Source of the DNA: Bradyrhizobium sp. LTSP849
Lineage (GTDB): Bacteria; Pseudomonadota; Alphaproteobacteria; Rhizobiales; Xanthobacteraceae
Direction: 5' to 3'
Length of the DNA: 64,000 nt
Assembly (NCBI RefSeq): GCF_000938255.1
Contig: NZ_JYMR01000011.1
Span: forward strand, 1 to 64,000
Positions 44,738 to 53,349 of this stretch are shown here, one piece after another (position 1 is the first letter of the stretch; each line of letters opens with the position of its first letter). A program made the position numbers and the translations under genes. Below the pieces are notes generated by a model that saw only the letters and a list, made by a program, of their open reading frames with translations, did no database searches and was not told where the DNA came from.

Positions 44738-46057
44738 TTACTCCTTCGATACGACGAGTTTCAGTGACACCGAGGCAAGTGTCGCCGCGACCATGATCGC
44801 GGCGACCGCGCCAAGACCGATGACGTACGATCCGGAAAGCTCCTTCAACCAGCCCATCATCCACGGACCGACAAATCCGCCGACCGTGCCGATACTGTTG
44901 ATGAACGCGAGCCCGCCCGCGGCGGCGACGCCGGTCAGGAACCGGGTCGGGATGGTCCAGAAGATCGCCCTTGCCGCGGTCACGCCGATCAAAGCCAGGC
45001 TGAACCCGATCAAGGCGACGGTGAGCGACCCCGACAGGATCGGCGCGGCGAGACCGATCCCGCCGAGCAGACAGGCGATCGCCAGGTTGACGACACGTCG
45101 TCCTTTCCGATCCACATGGCGCGCCCACACGATCATGCCGACGGACGCAGAGAGATAGGGAATGGCCGAGATCCAGCCGATCGTCAGCGTCGACAAGTGA
45201 TATTCCCTCAGGATCAGGGGCAGCCAGATGCCGATCCCGTAAGATCCCAATGTGAAGCCGAACTGGATGGCCGCGAGAATCTGGACACGGGTGTCTTTCA
45301 GGGCCGCCAGCAACGAGGAATGCGGCCGCTCCCGCACTTCCGACGCAAGGACGTCACGCAGGGCACGGCGTTCGTCCGACGTCAGCCATGCTGCGGTCTC
45401 CGGACGATCGGAGAGAACGCGCAGCATCAGGAAACCCAAGGGGATGCAGGGCAAGCTGACCAGCAGGAACAGCCATTGCCATCCGGTCAGTCCCCAGATT
45501 CCATCCATTTGCAGCAGCATGCCACAAACCGGACCACCGATCAGCGACGACGCGGGAATGCCGATCAGGAACCAGGCCAGCATGCGCGTGCGGTATTGTG
45601 CCGGAAACCAGGCGGCGAGAAAAAACGTGACGCCCGGGAAGAAACCCGCTTCCGCAATCCCCAGCAACAGCCGCACCGCATAAAAACTGTTCGGGCCGAC
45701 CACAAGTGCGGTCGCCGCCGAGACCAGGCCCCAGCTGATCATGATACGGGCAAGCCAGCGCCGGGCGCCGATGCGATAGAGCAACAGATTGCTCGGCACT
45801 TCGAACAGGCTGTACCCCACGAAGAATATGCCGGCGCCGAGGCCGAACTGGCTGGCCGACAATCCGATCTGCTGATTCATGGTGAGCGCAGCAAAGCCGA
45901 GGCTGGTGCGATCGAGATAATTGAAGATGTAGGCGATCGTCAGCAGCGGCACGAAACGCAGGGCGACTTTGCGGGTCGCGCTTTGCAGCATGGCCTCTGC
46001 ACCAGACGGCTCGGCAACGTCGCGATGGCGTAGGACGCTCTGCTGCAAGAGTGTCAT
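44738..46057 (-). CDS. MFS transporter, anion:cation symporter type
   Basis: A 439-residue 12-helix transporter of the ACS family, which takes up organic acids such as tartrate, phthalate or hydroxyphenylacetate with protons. It shows YIFNYLDRTSLGFAALTMNQ in helix 1, GIAEAGFFPGVTFFLAAWFP after helix 4, and DRKGRRVVNLAI in the central-to-late loop. The likely substrate is the compound degraded by the two enzymes encoded on either side. ATG 46057 lies 64 bases after the dehydrogenase stop. Confidence 0.88.
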   Translation of the reverse strand: MTLLQQSVLRHRDVAEPSGAEAMLQSATRKVALRFVPLLTIAYIFNYLDRTSLGFAALTMNQQIGLSASQFGLGAGIFFVGYSLFEVPSNLLLYRIGARRWLARIMISWGLVSAATALVVGPNSFYAVRLLLGIAEAGFFPGVTFFLAAWFPAQYRTRMLAWFLIGIPASSLIGGPVCGMLLQMDGIWGLTGWQWLFLLVSLPCIPLGFLMLRVLSDRPETAAWLTSDERRALRDVLASEVRERPHSSLLAALKDTRVQILAAIQFGFTLGSYGIGIWLPLILREYHLSTLTIGWISAIPYLSASVGMIVWARHVDRKGRRVVNLAIACLLGGIGLAAPILSGSLTVALIGFSLALIGVTAARAIFWTIPTRFLTGVAAAGGLAFINSIGTVGGFVGPWMMGWLKELSGSYVIGLGAVAAIMVAATLASVSLKLVVSKE

Positions 46058-46121
46058 GTCCGGTTTCCCCTCCCATCATTATTGTTTTAAAATTGCCGGC
46101 GGCGATTCCGCCGCCGGTTTG

Positions 46122-47216
46122 TCAGACGCGCTGGCGCTGCCGATCCGGTCCTTCATGCTCCTTGAGTGCTTCGGCCAGTGCCTGCCCCGCTTCGGCGGTA
46201 CCGAGATTGCCGCCGATATCGCGGGTGACGTCGCGCGCTGCGACGGCCGCTTCCGCCGCCGCTTCGATCGCTTCGGCCGCCGCTTCGAAGGCAGGCTTGC
46301 CGGTTCGTCGCCCATACCAGGCAAGAAGCAGCGCAGCCGACAGGATCAGCGAATAGGGATTGGCGACATTCTTGCCGGCGATGTCCGGCGCGGAGCCGTG
46401 CGCAGCCTGCGCCATGGCATAGTCCGCACCCGCATTGAGCGAGCCGCCAAGACCGAGGCTGCCCGACAGTTCAGCGGTGAGATCGGACAGAATATCGCCG
46501 AACATATTGGTGGTGACGATGACGTCGAAGCGCTGCGGCGCGCGCACGACATGCGCCATCATCGCGTCGACCAGCACATCGTCGACAACGACTTCGGGAA
46601 ACTCGGCGGCCACCTTCCTGCACTCGTCGAGGAACAGCATGCCGTCCGCAATCTTGAGAACGTTGGCCTTGTGAACGAGCGTCACGTGCCGGCGCCGCCG
46701 CATCGCCAATTCGAAGCCGGCGCGGGCGATTCTCTCGCAGCATTGACGAGTGATGCGCCGGAGCGAAACCGCGACGTCGGGCGTCACCAGGATCTCGCCG
46801 TTTCCCAGCTCCATGTTGCGATCGGCATAAAAGCCCTCGGTATTTTCGCGCACCACGACAAGATCGAATTTGCCGACCGGCCCGGGAAAGCCTTCGTAGG
46901 TTTTGGAAGGGCGAATGTTGGCGAACAGGTCGAGGCTCTTGCGGAAGAATTTGGACGGGTTGATCTCGCCTTTGGCCTCGTCCTTGAAATCAAAGGTGGC
47001 GGTGGGTCCGAGGATGATCCCCTGCACCGTGCGCGCCTGATCCAGAATCTCGGGGCGAACCGTCGTCCCGTAGCGGCGCAGGCTGTCATGGCCAACGACA
47101 TCCTCGATCAGTTCGAGGCCGAGATTGAAACGGCCCGAGGCAGCCGTCAGAACCTGTATGGTAGCGGCTGTGATTTCGGGGCCGATGCCATCGCCTGGCA
47201 AAACGAGAATGCGCAT
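46122..47216 (-). CDS. Isocitrate/isopropylmalate dehydrogenase family protein
   Basis: The 364-residue beta-decarboxylating dehydrogenase has the N-terminal LVLPGDGIGPEITAATIQVL, a substrate loop VVRENTEGFYADR, the metal site Asp pair in VTTNMFGDILSDLTAELSGS, and the NAD-binding AQAAHGSAPDIAGKN. Close relatives use tartrate, malate, isocitrate or homoisocitrate. Substrate is open, though the ACS transporter next to it points to a hydroxy acid. It is the first gene of a three-gene unit and divergent from gntR. Confidence 0.85.
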   Translation of the reverse strand: MRILVLPGDGIGPEITAATIQVLTAASGRFNLGLELIEDVVGHDSLRRYGTTVRPEILDQARTVQGIILGPTATFDFKDEAKGEINPSKFFRKSLDLFANIRPSKTYEGFPGPVGKFDLVVVRENTEGFYADRNMELGNGEILVTPDVAVSLRRITRQCCERIARAGFELAMRRRRHVTLVHKANVLKIADGMLFLDECRKVAAEFPEVVVDDVLVDAMMAHVVRAPQRFDVIVTTNMFGDILSDLTAELSGSLGLGGSLNAGADYAMAQAAHGSAPDIAGKNVANPYSLILSAALLLAWYGRRTGKPAFEAAAEAIEAAAEAAVAARDVTRDIGGNLGTAEAGQALAEALKEHEGPDRQRQRV

Positions 47217-47239
47217 GGTATCTCCTGTCAGAACTTTGG

Positions 47240-47251
47240 ATACAAGGGTAT
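47240..47251 (+). promoter_or_regulatory. Candidate GntR operator
   Basis: ATAC-AAGG-GTAT, an inverted repeat 47240-47251, extends partly as GGATAC / GTATAC. It sits in the 41-base gap between the divergent dehydrogenase and gntR starts, where one bound regulator could control both. Confidence 0.5.
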
Positions 47252-47257
47252 ACAGTG

Positions 47258-47941
47258 ATGTCCAAGAAGTCCATCCCTGCTCTGGACTTGGGCCAGGACG
47301 CCTATGTCAGACTCAAGGAGGCGATCCGCGATGGCACCTTCGCGGCCGGGGGACGGCTGACGGAACTCGACGTGGCGGCTCGGTTGCGAGTCTCGCGAAC
47401 ACCCGTGCGCGAGGCCATGCACCGCCTGGAAGCGGAAGGCCTGCTCAGTTACGAGCCCCGGCGAGGGGTGACGGTCACGCGCCCCGATCATTCCATGGTC
47501 ATCGAACTCTATGTGATGCGGGAGGCGCTGGAGGGCACGGCGGCGGGATTGGCGGCACAGCACGCCTCCAGTATCGAAATCGCGGCGCTCGCCGAACTGA
47601 TCGAGGGCGAGAGCGCGCATCTCGATGACGGCGCCGAACTCTCGCGCATCAATCAGCGGATCCACCGGCTATTGTATTTTGCTGCGCATAATCGCTATCT
47701 GCTGCGCAGTCTCTCGAGCCTCGCGGACACCATGACTCTTTTGCCGACGATGCTCGGCGACATCGACCGGGCAAAGGAATCTCACGACGAACATTTGCGC
47801 CTTCTCGCCGCGCTTCGCGCGCGAGATCCGGCTGCGGCGGAAGAAGCTGCCAGAATCCATCTGCGCTCAGCCCATCGTCATCGCCTGTCGTGGCTTCTTC
47901 GCAACGAAACGCCGCCGGATGCCGGAGGGCTGCCGCCCTAA
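47258..47941 (+). CDS. GntR-family regulator, FadR/FCD subfamily
   Basis: The 227-residue protein has an N-terminal winged helix (YVRLKEAIRDGTFAAGGRLT, then ELDVAARLRVSRTPVREAMH) and a helical FCD ligand domain (residues about 80-215) that includes the metal-binding His/Asp pattern in DEHLRLLAALRAR and RIHLRSAHRHR. FCD proteins sense organic acids. It likely represses the divergent amidohydrolase-MFS-dehydrogenase unit. ATG 47258 is preferred to GTG 47255 next to it. Confidence 0.9.
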   Translation: MSKKSIPALDLGQDAYVRLKEAIRDGTFAAGGRLTELDVAARLRVSRTPVREAMHRLEAEGLLSYEPRRGVTVTRPDHSMVIELYVMREALEGTAAGLAAQHASSIEIAALAELIEGESAHLDDGAELSRINQRIHRLLYFAAHNRYLLRSLSSLADTMTLLPTMLGDIDRAKESHDEHLRLLAALRARDPAAAEEAARIHLRSAHRHRLSWLLRNETPPDAGGLPP

Positions 47942-48004
47942 AGAGTTTAAGCGCGTCTAAGACCGCATCCTGGTCAGATCGGAGTGTTCCGCTCCGGCAC
48001 CTCC

Positions 48005-48047
48005 GATGTCCGCTTCTCTGCCAAAATACGGCGCAATAGCGGACATC
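48005..48047. repeat. Short palindromic repeat family H, copy 1
   Basis: GATGTCCGC at 48005 and its inverse GCGGACATC ending at 48047 enclose CTTCTCTGCCAAAA and more. A similar unit is at 48916-48956. It is the only feature I see in the 348-base gap between gntR and the exported-protein gene. Confidence 0.65.
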
Positions 48048-48289
48048 GCTGGATCGCAATGCATGAATCGCGATCTACGATCACAACTAATCGCACGACA
48101 GGCATATCGCCTCAGGCGGGGTATTCGCAGCCTCGGTTCTGCCTCGCGGTGTGGCCACCACGTGCATGGCGATGATCGGCAGAAATCTTTTCTACCCTCG
48201 GTAGCCAGGTTTGGAAAGTTCGGTTAGCATCTGGTGGTCGGTCACGTGTGCGCATTGGGACGGAAAGTCCCTCCTTGAAAGGACATGTC

Positions 48290-48844
48290 ATGAGACTGTC
48301 GTCAAAGTTTGTCGCGCCTTCAGCCTTCGCTTTCTTGTCGACTGTCTTGCTGTGCGGTCCTGCAACGTCGCAAACCGGAGCCAGCTCCACCGCCACACTA
48401 CCCTCCGTCACGGTCGATGCGCCGAAGCCGGCGGCAACGCCGAGGCCGGTGGTCAGCACAGAGACATCTCACCGGACATCGTCAACCCATCACACGCGAT
48501 CGGCAACCGCTCAGCCGTCAACCGCTCGAACGCCATCGCCAGATTCACCCTTGGGGCGGATTGCCAGGCTGGAGAAAGTCGCCAGCAGTTGCAACGGTGG
48601 CTGTGCATCAAGCTTCCCCAGCGGCAAGGATCCCTGGGTTGGATGTAGCGAGTCGGGCGGCGGCCTGAATTATGGACCTCTCTCGCCAACGTGCCGGGAC
48701 ACCATCACCCATTCATCCTACGAGAATTGCGTCGAGACGAAGGTGTTCCTGGGCGAGTTTCGAAACAGAGCCCACTGGTTTTGCAGCAGCCTGCAGGCCG
48801 GCAACCGGTTCAAGGTCGCCGAACTCAAGCGATCAAGGCGCTAG
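48290..48844 (+). CDS. Exported protein of unknown function
   Basis: The 184-residue product has a signal peptide (FVAPSAFAFLSTVLLCGPAT, cleavage near SQT) and then a linker rich in Ser, Thr, His and Pro. The motif LPSVTVDAPKPAATPRP recalls the N-terminal stretch of the TonB-dependent receptor at the right end (LPGIEVDAPK). The C-terminal 70 residues contain seven Cys (CNGGC, GCSESG, CRDT, NCVE, FCSS), likely in disulfides, and no known domain. ATG 48290 has AAAGGA upstream. It stands alone between two copies of repeat H. Confidence 0.6.
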   Translation: MRLSSKFVAPSAFAFLSTVLLCGPATSQTGASSTATLPSVTVDAPKPAATPRPVVSTETSHRTSSTHHTRSATAQPSTARTPSPDSPLGRIARLEKVASSCNGGCASSFPSGKDPWVGCSESGGGLNYGPLSPTCRDTITHSSYENCVETKVFLGEFRNRAHWFCSSLQAGNRFKVAELKRSRR

Positions 48845-48915
48845 CGCTGGAGCCTTTTCGAGCGAAGCTCGCCTGGACCTGCATCCCGATCGGGGTGCAC
48901 GGCTCCAGCGCGCCT

Positions 48916-48956
48916 GATGTCCACTTCTCCGCCACAACGGAGCACTCGCGGACATC
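48916..48956. repeat. Short palindromic repeat family H, copy 2
   Basis: GATGTCCAC to GCGGACATC, 41 bases, similar to 48005-48047 in the arms and in the CTTCTC-GCCA part. It ends 17 bases before the stop of the convergent dioxygenase gene. Confidence 0.65.
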
Positions 48957-48973
48957 ATTCGATTTCGCAGACG

Positions 48974-50047
48974 TCAATCCAACGGCACGTTCAGACTGGT
49001 ACCTTTGGTAATAATGCCACCACGGTTGCCAATTTCAATCGAACCATAGCGCTGCTTGAAGCAATCGGGCAGCGGCCGGTCACCTTCCATGCTGAGCCAA
49101 AGGCGCAGCAAATGACGTTTCTGGCCTGCAATGGGCCAATCGCGAAATCCGGTCCGATCATGCAACAAAGCATGATTGTAGACGAACTGCATGTCACCTG
49201 GCTGAAGCCGCATCCCAAAATGCAGAGTGGCATCGTTTGCGAGCGCATCGAAGAGATCGAGCGCCTCGACGTGAGCTGGCGTCAACCTTGGCGCATCGGG
49301 AAAGCGCTGCGCACTATCGATATACTGGCGCTGATAGAACCCGGTTAGGAAACCCGCATGCCAATTCAGCACCGGGATTTCGAGATAGGGCTTTTCGTTC
49401 TCCGGCACCTCGCCTCGCCGGTCTGTCGCGATGGGATCAAACAAGAGAGCGGCAAGGTCGGGACGTCTGGCAAACATCTCGTTGTAGATTGTCGTCGTAC
49501 TGACAAGGAGAGACTCGCCTCCCTCCATCGCCTCGCGAATGCATAACAGTCCAACCACGTCGGACGAATCCGTGTGGAATGTCTGCCTTTCCGAAGTTTG
49601 ATAAATTCGGGTGTTCGGATCCCTCGCATCGGCGCCGACGTCACGGACGTGGCCAAGAATGTGCCCCGCTGCATTTTGGGACCGCGCCGATCCGAGATGC
49701 GCGCCCACCCCGCAAAATATCGTCGCCGCAAACTCCTGGCTATAATTTGCCACCGGCAGGCCGCGTATGACTTCGAAACCCAAGCCAAGCAGAAGCTTTG
49801 TCTTGAGCTTTTCCAGATGCGCGCCGAAGTGAGGAAGCGGAAAGCCTTCCTTGGTGATGGCGGCGATTTTCTTGCTTCTGCCAAGATATGATTCAGCCGC
49901 GTTCTCAAGCTCGGTGATCTCGCGGGCCCCAAGCGATATCAACCATCGATCAGGATTGACCTTCATCTCAGCACCCAGCCAAGCAGATGGGATGTCGATC
50001 TTCCCCGGAGGGCGATCGATCCCGCCGGGCGCTGAGATCACATTCAT
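48974..50047 (-). CDS. TauD/TfdA-like Fe(II)/2-oxoglutarate dioxygenase
   Basis: The 357-residue protein has the iron-binding His158-Thr-Asp160 in RQTFHTDSSDVVGLL and a distal His in NHALLHDRTGF, plus an Arg in RLWLSM that would bind 2-oxoglutarate. It is of the gamma-butyrobetaine hydroxylase/clavaminate-type group rather than true TauD. It hydroxylates a small molecule at the cost of O2 and 2-oxoglutarate; the substrate is unknown. ATG 50047 is clear. A methyltransferase gene lies upstream on the same strand with a 177-base gap. Confidence 0.85.
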   Translation of the reverse strand: MNVISAPGGIDRPPGKIDIPSAWLGAEMKVNPDRWLISLGAREITELENAAESYLGRSKKIAAITKEGFPLPHFGAHLEKLKTKLLLGLGFEVIRGLPVANYSQEFAATIFCGVGAHLGSARSQNAAGHILGHVRDVGADARDPNTRIYQTSERQTFHTDSSDVVGLLCIREAMEGGESLLVSTTTIYNEMFARRPDLAALLFDPIATDRRGEVPENEKPYLEIPVLNWHAGFLTGFYQRQYIDSAQRFPDAPRLTPAHVEALDLFDALANDATLHFGMRLQPGDMQFVYNHALLHDRTGFRDWPIAGQKRHLLRLWLSMEGDRPLPDCFKQRYGSIEIGNRGGIITKGTSLNVPLD

Positions 50048-50224
50048 ATTGTTGGCTCCCGAGAAGATGGGTCGTCAGAAAGAGCGTCGGACCATCAACG
50101 ATATTGTGCCGACCGCTTGTTTGCAACGCTGCCGGGCCAGATGCACGGACAGCAGGGCCATGAGGTTGTCAGCGCAGGGGTCGTGAATAGTTGGTCGGGC
50201 AGATTGATGGCCCCTTCGCCTTGT

Positions 50225-51022
50225 TCAAGATGGCTTGCGTGCCGAGACCAGCAAGTAAGATTTGCAGACCATACCGATACAGGCTGCCAGCAGCCCGCAA
50301 ATCGGAGCCGCAGCAAGGCTCTGCAGCAAATCCATGCGGCCTGCCCGGCGCTCCGCGCTCGGCCACCGACTTAAGTTCTTGCGGAATCCGCCGAGGCAGA
50401 AGCTGGTCGCGTCGGTCACGTCGATGGCAACCAGGCCGGCGGCGGCCAGACGGTCACGGTAGTCGACAATTCTCGGCACCAGATTCGCTGCCGACACGTG
50501 ACCGATCTCGATCAGCGCGTTGAAAGGCGTCCGGAACAGGATATCGGACATGACCAATGATCCACCCGGCTTGAGCACGCGAAGAGCCTCCTCGAGAAAT
50601 TTGTCGCGGGTGTCGAAATGATACGCCGACTCGACGCAAATCACCGCGTCAAAATGATTGTCAGGAAAATCCAGTTCGGTCGCGTTCATCACCTGGAAGG
50701 TGCAGTCGGGCGCTCTGATGCGCGCATCGGCGATCTGCGTGTCGGAAATATTGATGCCGGTAATCATGTCGGGCGCGAAGGTCAGCGCCAGCCGTTGCGT
50801 GGAGGCCCCCAGTCCACACGCGACATCAAGCATCGGCCCTCCTTTGTCGAGAATGCGCGCGACGAGCTGATCGACGAGCTCTTCGCTCGCCTCGCGTTGC
50901 GATTTTGCCCCTCCGCCCCAGTACCCGATATTGTAGAAGCCGCTATTCTCGTAGAAGCGCTGCGGATTCAAACCTCGCATCGTGCGATCATAGAATCGGA
51001 TCATTCGCTCGCGCGTCGGCAT
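50225..51022 (-). CDS. Class I SAM-dependent methyltransferase
   Basis: The 265-residue protein has SAM motif I MLDVACGLGASTQRLAL, the acidic residue in GINISDTQIADAR, motif FPDNHFDAVICVESAYHF and LRVLKPGGSLVMSD. The N-terminus MIRFYDRTMRGLNPQRFYEN resembles small-molecule O- or N-methyltransferases, e.g. of the phosphatidylethanolamine or tocopherol type. The last 40 residues are hydrophobic (AAAPICGLLAACIGMVCKSY), so membrane contact is likely. ATG 51022. Confidence 0.85.
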   Translation of the reverse strand: MPTRERMIRFYDRTMRGLNPQRFYENSGFYNIGYWGGGAKSQREASEELVDQLVARILDKGGPMLDVACGLGASTQRLALTFAPDMITGINISDTQIADARIRAPDCTFQVMNATELDFPDNHFDAVICVESAYHFDTRDKFLEEALRVLKPGGSLVMSDILFRTPFNALIEIGHVSAANLVPRIVDYRDRLAAAGLVAIDVTDATSFCLGGFRKNLSRWPSAERRAGRMDLLQSLAAAPICGLLAACIGMVCKSYLLVSARKPS

Positions 51023-51039
51023 TGCATCGTTTCTCCCTA

Positions 51040-51136
51040 GAGCTTCCGTTCCGACAGAATCGGAACGGAAGCTCCAGATCTTTGTTTTGACGCGTTTTCG
51101 TCACGCGAACCGGCATCCACGTCGCTGAAAGACGCT
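51040..51136. repeat. Hairpin repeat (family I)
   Basis: GAGCTTCCGTTCCGA at 51040-51054 and its exact inverse ending at 51074 form a 15-bp stem with a 5-base loop. It is followed by TTTGTTTTGACGCG and a TCACGCGAACCGG stretch that I recall as a common Bradyrhizobium intergenic repeat. Its right end abuts the desaturase remnant. Confidence 0.65.
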
Positions 51137-51137
51137 C

Positions 51138-51296
51138 TCACCGTTCGCAACGGGCGTGGTCCTGGCGGTGTTGGGTGTCTTCGCTTTTGGGACCATCGGC
51201 ATCAATATGGGATACCATCGGCTTTTGACACATCACCTTGACGTGTCCACCTTGGCTCAAGCGCATACTCGTTCTGCTCGCGGTCCAGGCGGGAGT
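51138..51296 (+). pseudogene. Fatty-acid desaturase remnant with frameshift
   Basis: One frame encodes FATGVVLAVLGVFAFGTIGI then NMGYHRLLTHH, with the first His box (HRLLTH) of acyl-lipid/acyl-CoA desaturases. The next frame continues as TCPPWLKRILVLLAVQAG, the segment that normally follows. The join at about 51238 has lost bases. Neither the start nor the two later His boxes remain. The stretch is about 50 residues of a protein near 300. It ends next to the tauE-like stop. Confidence 0.7.
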
Positions 51297-51315
51297 CCAC
51301 GTCGCCCGCGCTCAT

Positions 51316-52086
51316 CTACGCGATCAGCTGCCTCGCCGCAGCCGAAATCATCACCAGCCCGCCGGTGATCACGGCAACATCGAGGATCGCGGTGTGGATG
51401 TGCACCGGCATCCGCTCGACGAAGGCCTTTGCCAGGAACGCGCCGGGGATCGCAATCCCGCCGATCAGAAGCGCGAAGGCGAGCACCTGCGCGGTCACGG
51501 CGCCGGCGAGGCCGAATACCGAAATCTTGATGAGGCCGGTGCCGAGCGAGATCATTGCATCGGTTGCGATCACGGCGGCGCCTTCGAGGCCTGCCGCCAT
51601 CAGCAGCGAGAGCAGGATCACGCCGGAGCCGGAGGTGCCGCCGACCAGCACGCCGTAACCGACCGAGCCGGCCGCAAGACCGGTGTCACCGATCTTGACC
51701 TGGCGGCGGCGAAGCACGCGGCGCAAGGGCACGCTCAGGATCAGCATGGTGCCGATCACGAGCGCCGCGCCGGCGTTGGTGAGGCGCGTGTAGCCGTAGG
51801 CGCCGAGCGCCGTCGTCAATGCAGCGCAGGCGAGCACGATCAGTGCGCGGCGGCGGTCGGCATAACGGAGATAGGCAATCGCGCGGCTCGAATTGGTGAA
51901 GATCGCGGAGATCGCGATGATCGGCACCACGGGCTCGGCGCCGACCAGTGGCACCAGCACCAGCGGCATCAGGGCGCCGGTGCCGTAGCCGGCGAGACCA
52001 CCGATGATCGAAGCAAACAACGCCATCAACGCGACCAGCAGCAGCTGAAAAATCGAGATGTCGGCGAAGCCTGAGACGATGGTCAC
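51316..52086 (-). CDS. TauE/SafE-family sulfite exporter-like protein
   Basis: A 256-residue membrane protein with eight or so helices and the two repeats of the TauE/SafE family: IIGGLAGYGTGALMPLVLVP near the start and AAGSVGYGVLVGGTSGSGVI in the middle. Members export sulfite, sulfoacetate or related anions. GTG 52086 overlaps the cca stop (GTGA), which suggests coupled translation. Confidence 0.88.
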   Translation of the reverse strand: MTIVSGFADISIFQLLLVALMALFASIIGGLAGYGTGALMPLVLVPLVGAEPVVPIIAISAIFTNSSRAIAYLRYADRRRALIVLACAALTTALGAYGYTRLTNAGAALVIGTMLILSVPLRRVLRRRQVKIGDTGLAAGSVGYGVLVGGTSGSGVILLSLLMAAGLEGAAVIATDAMISLGTGLIKISVFGLAGAVTAQVLAFALLIGGIAIPGAFLAKAFVERMPVHIHTAILDVAVITGGLVMISAAARQLIA

Positions 52087-53339
52087 GTTCTCTCATCGCG
52101 GCTGATGCGTGCCGCAGCTTGATCGGCGATGGAAGCGAGTGCGGCTTCCTCTAGTGGAAAATCCGCCGCAAGCCAAGCGTCCTCGGCCAATGTCAACACA
52201 TGTCCGAGCGCAGGCCCTTCAGCCAATCCGCGCGCGATGAAATCGGCGGCCTTCAGCGGAAATTTCGGCGCGGTCCAGCGCTGCGGCAGCTCGGCGAGCT
52301 CGCGCCAGCGCGACGAATTCACGTCGCCGCCGGCCCGCGCCCAGGCCAGCAACACACGATCGTGATAGCGCTCGGCCCCCAGCCGGTACAGCAACCGCCG
52401 CGCATTGGCTTCGTCCTTGGTCGGGAAGCGCCACCAGCGATGACCCATCGAATCCAGCGCCTTGGCTTCCGCATTGGAGAGCCTTAACCGCGCGGCGACA
52501 CGCTTGGCATCTTCGGTGACGGCCACCGTCAGCGCGGCCAGGCGTCGCGTGACGCTCGCCGGCAGGCCGATCTCGCCTTCGATCGCAATCATCGCCGACA
52601 AGGGTCCGGTATAGACGACACCGCCGATCAGCGCTTGCAGCAATCCGCCCTCGGCCATTGCGATCGCCGCGGCAGCCGCGCCGCCCGCGACCAGCAGCTT
52701 CAGCATTTCCATGCGGACCCGCTCGGCCGACAGGGTCGCAAGACCCGCGCGGCCGCGGATGCAGGCGAGATAGCCGTCGCGGTCGGGCTCACCGACGCCG
52801 AAGGCGGCATGGATGCGGAAGAAGCGCAGGATGCGCAAATAATCCTCGGCGATGCGCTGGTCGGGGTCGCCGATGAAGCGCACGCGCCGCGCTCTCGCAT
52901 CGGCAATCCCGCCGACATGGTCGTAGACGACACCTTTCGCATCAACCGACAGCCCGTTCATGGTGAAGTCTCGCCGTTCGGCGTCCTTCACCCAGTCGCG
53001 ACCGAACGCGACCTTGGCCTTGCGGCCGAAGGTTTCGGTGTCCTCGCGCAGCGTCGTGACTTCATAGGGCTGGCTGTCGATGACGAGCGTGACGGTGCCG
53101 TGGTCGATGCCGGTCGGCACGCTCTTGATGCCGGCGCTCCTGGCCCGCCGCATCACCTCGTCGGGCAGCGACGTGGTCGCGATGTCGATGTCGCCCGGCG
53201 GCAGACCAAGAAGCGCATTGCGCACGGCGCCGCCGACCACACGCGCCTCCTCGCCGTCTGCATTCAACAGTTGCAGAACGCGCGCGGTCCCGCCCGAGAT
53301 CAGCCAGGGCGCATCGGCGAGTATGGGCTCTGCGCTCAT
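52083..53339 (-). CDS. cca: CCA tRNA nucleotidyltransferase / poly(A) polymerase family
   Basis: This enzyme adds or repairs the CCA end of tRNAs. Its 418 residues have the class II signature VVGGAVRNALLGLPPGDIDI, with the metal Asp residues Asp50 and Asp52, the RRDFTMNGLSVDAKG motif, and RRVRFIGDPDQRIAEDYLRILRFFR (split here for clarity) in the core. The C-terminal part is the long alphaproteobacterial form. ATG 53339. A DUF6111 gene ends 10 bases upstream, and the order DUF1285-NUDIX-DUF6111-cca suggests one operon. Confidence 0.94.
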   Translation of the reverse strand: MSAEPILADAPWLISGGTARVLQLLNADGEEARVVGGAVRNALLGLPPGDIDIATTSLPDEVMRRARSAGIKSVPTGIDHGTVTLVIDSQPYEVTTLREDTETFGRKAKVAFGRDWVKDAERRDFTMNGLSVDAKGVVYDHVGGIADARARRVRFIGDPDQRIAEDYLRILRFFRIHAAFGVGEPDRDGYLACIRGRAGLATLSAERVRMEMLKLLVAGGAAAAAIAMAEGGLLQALIGGVVYTGPLSAMIAIEGEIGLPASVTRRLAALTVAVTEDAKRVAARLRLSNAEAKALDSMGHRWWRFPTKDEANARRLLYRLGAERYHDRVLLAWARAGGDVNSSRWRELAELPQRWTAPKFPLKAADFIARGLAEGPALGHVLTLAEDAWLAADFPLEEAALASIADQAAARISRDERT

Positions 53340-53349
53340 CCTTCGGCCC

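Noticed and set aside
51040-51074. 15-bp stem as the terminator of the methyltransferase gene
   Set aside because: It lies upstream of that gene's start, not after its stop, and continues into a longer repeat, so a repeat call is safer.
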